From assembly GCA_928212115.1 (NCBI GenBank), contig CAKMRJ010004445.1, positions 4,888,081 through 4,952,080 on the forward strand: a stretch of 64,000 bases of DNA, given 5' to 3'. The notes beneath the pieces are model-generated. The model was not told the origin of the DNA and ran no database searches. It saw only the letters and a program-made list of their open reading frames with translations. Of this stretch, positions 58,792-64,000 are shown one piece after another (the first letter of the stretch is position 1; every line of letters begins with the position of its first letter). Both the position numbers and the translations under genes were made by a program. This DNA comes from Lactuca virosa. Lineage: Eukaryota > Streptophyta > Magnoliopsida > Asterales > Asteraceae.

Positions 58792-59244
58792 CTAAAAACT
58801 AATATCATCCTTCAGCCCTATGCTCCTTGCATGCTGGAGATGCTTAACCCTACCCAGTCCCTTCGTGAGGGGATATGCCAGGTTCTCATCCGATGATACC
58901 CTCTTTGCCACGAGGAGTCCTTCTTCTATACGATGTCTGATGAAATGGTATTTTCTGTCAATGTGTCTGGATCTCCCGTGATCCCTTGGTTCCTTTGCTA
59001 AGGCAACTGCACTTTCACTATCATAGAAATTCTCTATGGGCTCCGTTATAGCTGGTACAACTCCAAGGTCTCCAATGAAGTTCTTTAGCCATATAGCCTC
59101 CTTTGCTGCCTCGCTTGCCGCTATATACTCTGATTCGCAAGTTGAATCAGCCACTGTCTCCTGCTTGGAACTTTTCCAAGAGATTGCTCCTTCATTTAAG
59201 GTAAAGACCCAGCCCGACTGAGAGCGGAAATTATCCCTATCAGT
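58792..59244 (-). pseudogene. Copia RNase H domain
   Basis: Minus-strand frame. The first part (59155-59244) gives TDRDNFRSQSGWVFTL and GAISW; the remainder reads STCESEYIAASEAAKEAIWL, FYDSESAVALAKEP, RSRHIDRKYHFIRHRIEEG and ends SIGLKDDISF. RNase H removes element RNA after reverse transcription. The acidic residues in SESEY-like and DSESA positions are present. A stop (TAG, where Gln is usual) separates it from DASF at the end of the RT frame. Confidence 0.9.
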
Positions 59245-60700
59245 CTAGAAGCTAGCATCACTATACCCTACAACTCTCAAGTCATCACTCCCACCAAGGG
59301 TAAGGACCCAGTCCTTAGTCCTCCGCAGGTACTTGAGAATATTCTTTACCGCTGTCCCGTGAGCCTTACCAGGGTTCCCCTGATACCTGCTAATCATGCT
59401 TAAAGCAAAGGCTACATCAGGACGAGTGTAGGTCATAGCATACATGATCGAGCCTACTGCAGAAGCATAAGGTACTCGACTCATTTCTGCTATCTCAACC
59501 TCTATACTCGGGCTCTGAGTCTTACTCAGTCTAGCGTTACTCTGGATGGGTAACTCTCCTTTCTTGGAATCTTGCATGCTGAACCTCTTCAGCACCTTCT
59601 CCAAGTATGTACTCTGACTAAGCCCAATTAGTCTTTTACTCCGGTCTCTCAGAATCCTTATCCCTAGAATATAGGCAGCTTCTCCAAGGTCCTTCATAGC
59701 GAAGCACTTCCCAAGCCAGGACTTCACTTCCTACAAGGTTGGGATGTCATTTCCTATGAGTAGTATGTCATCCACATACAATACCAAAAAGCTAACTATA
59801 CTCCCACTAGCCTTGACATATACACAAGATTCATCTTCACTCCTCGAAAAGCCAAACTCTTTGACTTTCTCATCAAAGCAAAGATTCCATCTGCGAGGTG
59901 CTTGCTTTAATTCATAGATGAATTTCTCAAGCTTACACACTCTATTAGGGTATTATGTACTTACAAAACCTTCTGGCTGGTTCATGTGAACATCCTCAGC
60001 CAACTTTCCATTGAGGAAAGCGGTTTTGACATCCATTTGCCATATTTCATAGTCATGAAATGTAGCTATGGCTAACAATACTCTAATAGACTTAATCATG
60101 GCCACTGGTGAAAAAGTCTCATCATAATCAACTCCTGGAGTTTGAGAAAAGCCCTTTGCAACCAGTCGTGCCTTATAAGTGTGTACATTACCATCCATGT
60201 CGGTCTTCTTCTTGAAGATCCATTTGCACCCTACTGTCTTACGACCTGGTACATTGTCAACCAAGTCCCAGACCTGATTCTCATACATGGACTGGATCTC
60301 GCTGTCCATTGCCTCTTTCCATTTAGCAGACTCAGGGCCTGCCATGGCTTCCGCATAGCTGTTAGGTTCATCCAGACTTACCAATGTCCCATCACTGATA
60401 AGTGTCTCACCTTCCACAGTAATATGGAAACCATAGTAATGCTCAGGTACATTCCTAACCCTTGTGGAACGCCTCAGAGGTACAATTGGAGGTATAGTTG
60501 GATCAACAGAAGTTTCATCCTCAAGTTGACTGCTAGGGTTTGAGGTTCCTTCATCACTTGACTCTTGAATTTCTTCAAGGTCAATTTGCCTCCCACTGTT
60601 TCCTTGGCCTATGAATTCTCTCTCTCTCTCGAAAGACAGTCCTCCTTGCTACAAAGACCACATTCTCACTAGGTCTGTAGAAGAGGTAACCAAAGGATTT
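59245..60700 (-). pseudogene. Copia reverse transcriptase with in-frame stops
   Basis: The N-terminal linker region (60418-60660) gives SGRQIDLEEIQESSDEG and PLRRSTRVRNVPEHYYGFHI. RT follows: WKEAMDSEIQSMYENQVWDL, GCKWIFKKKTDMDGNVHTYK, DYDETFSPVAMIKSIRVLL, MDVKTAFLNGKL, then an intact catalytic LYVDDILLIGND, GEAAYILGIRILRDRSKRLI and YTRPDVAFALSMISRYQ. Stops are at about 59950-59952 (before YPNRVCKL) and 59728-59730 (PTL-stop-EVKSWL). LKQA is preceded by YE where YG is usual. The YVDD motif shows the catalytic centre was kept until recently. Confidence 0.92.
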
Positions 60701-61688
60701 TTATGGGTATCCGATGAAAATACACCTCTCACTTCGAGGTTCGAGCTTGCCGTGAGTCTCGCGTCTCACGAAAGCCTTGCAACCCCAACTCTTGATGTGG
60801 GCTAGACTAGGAACTTTTCCAGTCCACATCTCGTGAGGTGTTTTCGCAACCTTCTTTGTAGGGACCAGATTAAGGATATGGGCGACAGTCTCTAAGGCAT
60901 ACCCCCAAAATGAGATTGGTAGCGAAGCTCGATTCATCATGGAACGAACCATGTCCAACAAGGTTCAATTACGCCTCTCAGCTACACCATTCAACTGTGG
61001 TGTCCTGGGAGGTGTCAATTGTGAGACAACCCCACACTCCCCTTAGATAGTCAAGGAACTCAGTACTAAGATACTCACCACCACGATCGGATCGAAGCAT
61101 CTTAATGTTCCTGCCCAATTGATTCTCAACTTCCTGTTTAAACTCTTTAAACCTTTCAAAAGTCTCTGACTTATGCTTGATTAAGTAGACATATCCATAT
61201 CTACTATAATCATCTGTAAAAGTCAGATAATAACGATTAACATCCTTTTTGGCATGTTTGAAGGGTCCACACACATCCGTGTGTACTAGATCCAACAAAC
61301 CTTCACCCCTAGCACAAGAACCTGTGAAGGGTGACTTTGTTATTTTTCCAAGTAAGCATGATTCACAACTATCATCTGACTTTAGGTCAAATGATTCCAA
61401 AACTCCATCCTTTTGGAGTTGGCCTATGCGTTTCTTGCTTACATGTCCAAGACGACAATGCCATAATGATGCTTTATCCAAGTTATTATCATTAGTAAAA
61501 TCAATACACAACACATTATTTCCTAAATTATCTACAACAGACACAACTTCATACACACCATCACAAGGTAATGCTTTAAAATACAACACATTATTAAAGA
61601 AAGCATTTATTCCACCAATTTCATTATCAAAGGAAAAGGTAAAACCTTGTTTGTACAAAGCATGAAAGGAAATAACATTTCTTGCCAT
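60701..61688 (-). pseudogene. Copia integrase, frameshifted
   Basis: The N-terminal HHCC domain reads LWHCRLGHVSKKRIGQL and CESCLLGK, with both pairs present. The catalytic core follows with VHTDVCGPF, TFTDDYSRYGYVYLIKHKS and MLRSDRGGEYLSTEFLDYL. A frameshift near 61045 moves it out of frame; the last catalytic block continues in another frame (NGVAERRN at about 60985, then a TGA where the family has Arg) and from 60961 on as LLDMVRSMMNRASLPISFWG, VAHILNLVPTK and WGCKAFVRRE. All three acidic positions can be traced, but no single frame holds them. Confidence 0.9.
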
Positions 61689-62840
61689 TTCTGGCGAATA
61701 AACAACATTTATTCAAATCTAAAGTAAACCCACTACTAAGCCACAAAGTATAAACTCCAATCTTGGTGACAGGTGAAACATCCTATTCCCCATGATCAAG
61801 TTTATCTTTCCATGCTCCACATTCTCACTTCTTCTTAGTCCCTGCAATTCAGAACAAATATGAATACCGCAACCGGTATCAAGGACCCAAGAATTAGAAT
61901 AATGTGAGTTATTAGATAATATAGTGTAAATACCTGCATGGTTGGGTTTCACTTTCCCATCCTTCAAATCTTGCTGGTACTTTGGGCAGTTCCGCTTCCA
62001 GTGAGCCTTTTCATGGCAATAGAAGCATTCAGCCTCTTTGGGATCAGAAGAAGGTGTAACGAAACTTATCTTGGTTCCGCTAGAAGAGGATCCATCAAGA
62101 GTCTTACCCTTGGTACCCTTCGAAGGGGTCTTCCTCTTCTTACCTTTCCCTTTCCTGATTTCCAGGACAGTTGTGGAGTTTGGAGTAGGAGTAGAAGTGG
62201 TAACAACCGACTTACCTTTAAGACCTGATTCTGCGGTCTTAAGGAGTCCCTGAAGTTTGCTGAGGGTGACTTCTTCCTTGTTCATGTGGTATGTCATGCG
62301 GAATTGATCATAACACGATGGTAAGGAGTGCAAAATGATATCTATTGCTAACTCCTCTGGGGAGTTCACTTTCAGCTTCATCAGACAGTCCACATACCTT
62401 TGAATTTTCTGCATGTGGCTAGTGACGGGTTCACCATCTTTCATTTGGGTTGTTATCATGGAGGAGATGATTTCATATCGCTCTTGACGAGCACTCTGAT
62501 GGTATCGGTCCATCAAATCCTGGTGCATCTCAAAAGGATAGTAGTCCTCATAGGACTTTTGGAGCTTGGCTGTCATAGTGGCCATCATGATGCATGCCAC
62601 TTTGGTAGCATCTCTTTCATGTGCCTCATATTCAGCAAACTCCTCAGGAGTAGCAGTTGGCTCAGGCACCTTAAGCTCCTTCTCAAGAACATATTCCTTG
62701 TTCTCGTATCGAGTGACCATCCTGATGTTTCTGATCCAGTCAGTAAAGTTGGATCCATCAAAGATGACTCTCCCACAAAGGTTCATGAGAGAGAAGGAGC
62801 CAGTAGGGTTCGAGCCAGGAGTAGCATTGTTGGAAGACAT
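61689..62840 (-). pseudogene. gag: Copia gag-protease, frameshifted at the protease end
   Basis: The chosen start is the MSSNNA methionine at 62838-62840; the open frame upstream of it is leader. Gag: VIFDGSNFTDWIRNIRMV, YHQSARQERYEIISSMIT, EELAIDIILHSLPSCYDQFR and MNKEEVTLSKLQGLLKTAE match the UBN2-type gag of copia elements. A K/G-rich basic stretch precedes a complete CCHC knuckle CFYCHEKAHWKRNC. The protease begins WVLDTGCGIHIC, with an intact DTG. After MGNRMFHLSP the frame shifts, near 61770, and ends at 61719, so the protease is incomplete. Gag itself appears open from start to knuckle. Confidence 0.92.
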
Positions 62841-64000
62841 CTGAAAAGAAGAAAACAAGTTTAGTTTAGATATAGAGAAAGTCCTTAATAAAACACCCAA
62901 ATGTAATATTAAGGCTAGGATCCAATCACAATATATTATAACTTAGAAGAGGGATGCCGTAATCCAAGCTATAACATATTTGAAAGGTAGGTGAATATCG
63001 ATTCACCAATTTCCACCATGAAAACGAAATATAAATTATTAGGTTTTATTTGGTTTTTCAGAAAAATATCTAGATTCTTTTGAGATTCATTGAACTTTTT
63101 TCAATGACATGTTTCAATCTCGAGTGTGCCCTTCATGTTTTGTGACATGGATACCGAGGATCACAAAACAAGGTGTGAAGTAACCATGCAAATTACTTGG
63201 TACCCTTAATGTTTTCACTTAATCGATGTGCCGGTAAACCACACGCGCTCCACCGACCCTATGAAAAACCTTAAGTCACCCTTTGCCTACCTTGTTAAGT
63301 CCAAGTTAGTGTGCCGGTAAACCACACACGCTCCACCAATGACTTAAACAAAGTGCAAAGTGTAATTTCATGGATTAGCACCTTATTCACATTTTTCCTA
63401 AAGTAACTAAGATTAGGAATTTATAAAACATTTAGTTACTTTATAATAATCATTATACTTTTTAATGAGAATTTTAAGTCACTGTCCTACCCATTCGGCT
63501 AACGACCCTCCACCAGTCAAGGAAGCGGTGGGTGAGAGTGGACACCCATTAAGCTGCCATTTTATAGGCAACAACCTTATACCCCCCTTATAGACCGGCT
63601 TCGTGAATGAGGCCTACTAGCGGTAAAAACGACTTGATCTTATATATATATATCATATTAAACTTATAATATTATAAAGTATAAGGGTTGAATTTTAACA
63701 TTTAAAATTCTAGGGGTTGGAACTAAAGTTAATTAGGTGACTTTACATGTTCCAAAACTTGAGGGCAAGTTTTCTAACTTAACAAAACTCTTCAATTCAT
63801 AACTTATGAGTTATTAAATGAAGACTCTTCATTTTTGTAACTTGTGTGTTCTTTTAATGGCATTAACACAAAGAGACTTTTGGTTATCCATAACTTGAGG
63901 ACAAGTTATGGACTCCATTAAAACACATAAAGATCATGAATTCAGCATTAAACAAATTTAACATGTAATTCCTATGATCTATCAAGAACTCATAAGAACA
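62841..64000 (-). other. Long leader of the copia element with conserved blocks and hairpins
   Basis: Non-coding. Blocks shared with 44260-45940: 'gaagagggatgccgtaatcc' (62946), 'gtgccggtaaaccacac' twice (about 63229 and 63311), 'gaccctccaccagtcaagga' (63504), 'gtgggtgagagtggacaccc' (63527) and 'tagaccggcttcgtgaatga' (63591). Two hairpins lie at 63754-63773 and 63887-63912. The 5' LTR and PBS are outside the window. Confidence 0.7.

Larger units (their letters stand above)
57155..64000 (-). mobile_element. Minus-strand copia element, continues beyond the window
   Basis: The 3' LTR is at 57155-57943 and the polypurine tract at 57944-57956. RNase H, RT, integrase, protease and gag then follow leftward on the minus strand, with a long leader to the window end. 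The order protease-integrase-RT-RNase H identifies Ty1/copia, and sequence blocks are of the TNT1-94-like kind. It belongs to the same LTR family as the element at 27141-46730 and shares leader blocks with it, but keeps a recognisable pol. Stops and frameshifts in every domain show it is inactive. Confidence 0.9.

Noticed and set aside
61249..61665. 138-residue plus-strand open frame
   Set aside because: Opposite strand of the copia integrase, whose minus-strand reading carries the HHCC and DDE blocks.
1..64000. Host protein-coding genes or a biosynthetic or defence gene cluster
   Set aside because: All longer open frames belong to transposable elements. I searched for tRNA-like, rRNA-like and multi-exon host genes by eye and found none that could be supported.

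Overview
The window looks like plant intergenic DNA made almost entirely of nested transposable elements, all of them decayed to some degree. The element types (Ty3/gypsy elements of the chromovirus/Tekay kind, TNT1-94-like Ty1/copia elements, a CACTA element with TNP2-type transposase, a long-TIR Mutator-like element, MITEs) point to a dicot. The 'actcgacgagt' repeats in one gypsy LTR and the overall LTR style suggest Asteraceae, perhaps lettuce (Lactuca); that species guess is an inference from memory, not a measurement. I found no convincing intact host gene, no tRNA or rRNA gene and no CRISPR array.

Layout. 1-514: end of a minus-strand copia element (leader, PBS, 5' LTR). 515-960: low-information DNA with a G-rich, possibly hAT-like end. 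About 961-8918: 5'-truncated plus-strand gypsy element (gag, protease, RT, RNase H, integrase, 3' LTR), interrupted by a solo copia LTR at 4412-5186. 8919-12982: uncharacterised LTR-like DNA, a 470-bp MITE and a 2-kb TIR element embedded in (TA)n. 13422-22580: complete CACTA element (TSD ATT) carrying broken TNP2 and TnpA/Ptta-type genes, with a 1.4-kb long-TIR element inserted in the second gene. 23926-27140 and 46736 to about 48496: degraded minus-strand gypsy element split by the next insertion. 27141-46730: complete minus-strand copia-type element (777-bp LTRs, TSD CTTAG) with little recognisable pol, itself containing a plus-strand gypsy element at 30542-42539 (TSD CTTTA). 48497-52659: older copia remnants. 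About 52740-54870: diverged tandem array with a solo copia LTR. 55554-57154: a gypsy LTR, cut by a minus-strand copia element (57155 to past the window end) with gag, integrase, RT and RNase H.

The genes are parasitic and mostly dead. In the nested gypsy element four of five in-frame stops look like C-to-T changes at CG or CHG sites, as expected for methylated DNA. The observations most worth following are: (1) a repeated hairpin in the long leader of the copia family whose stem shows compensatory changes and a sense-strand G-U wobble; (2) unrelated gypsy LTRs that each carry their own multiply repeated short palindrome; (3) a recombinant structure with three TSD copies, implying crossover between a full-length gypsy allele and a solo-LTR allele; (4) a TIR element bordered by TA microsatellite on both sides. 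None of these is shown to be a new functional system; they are structural signals that can be tested.
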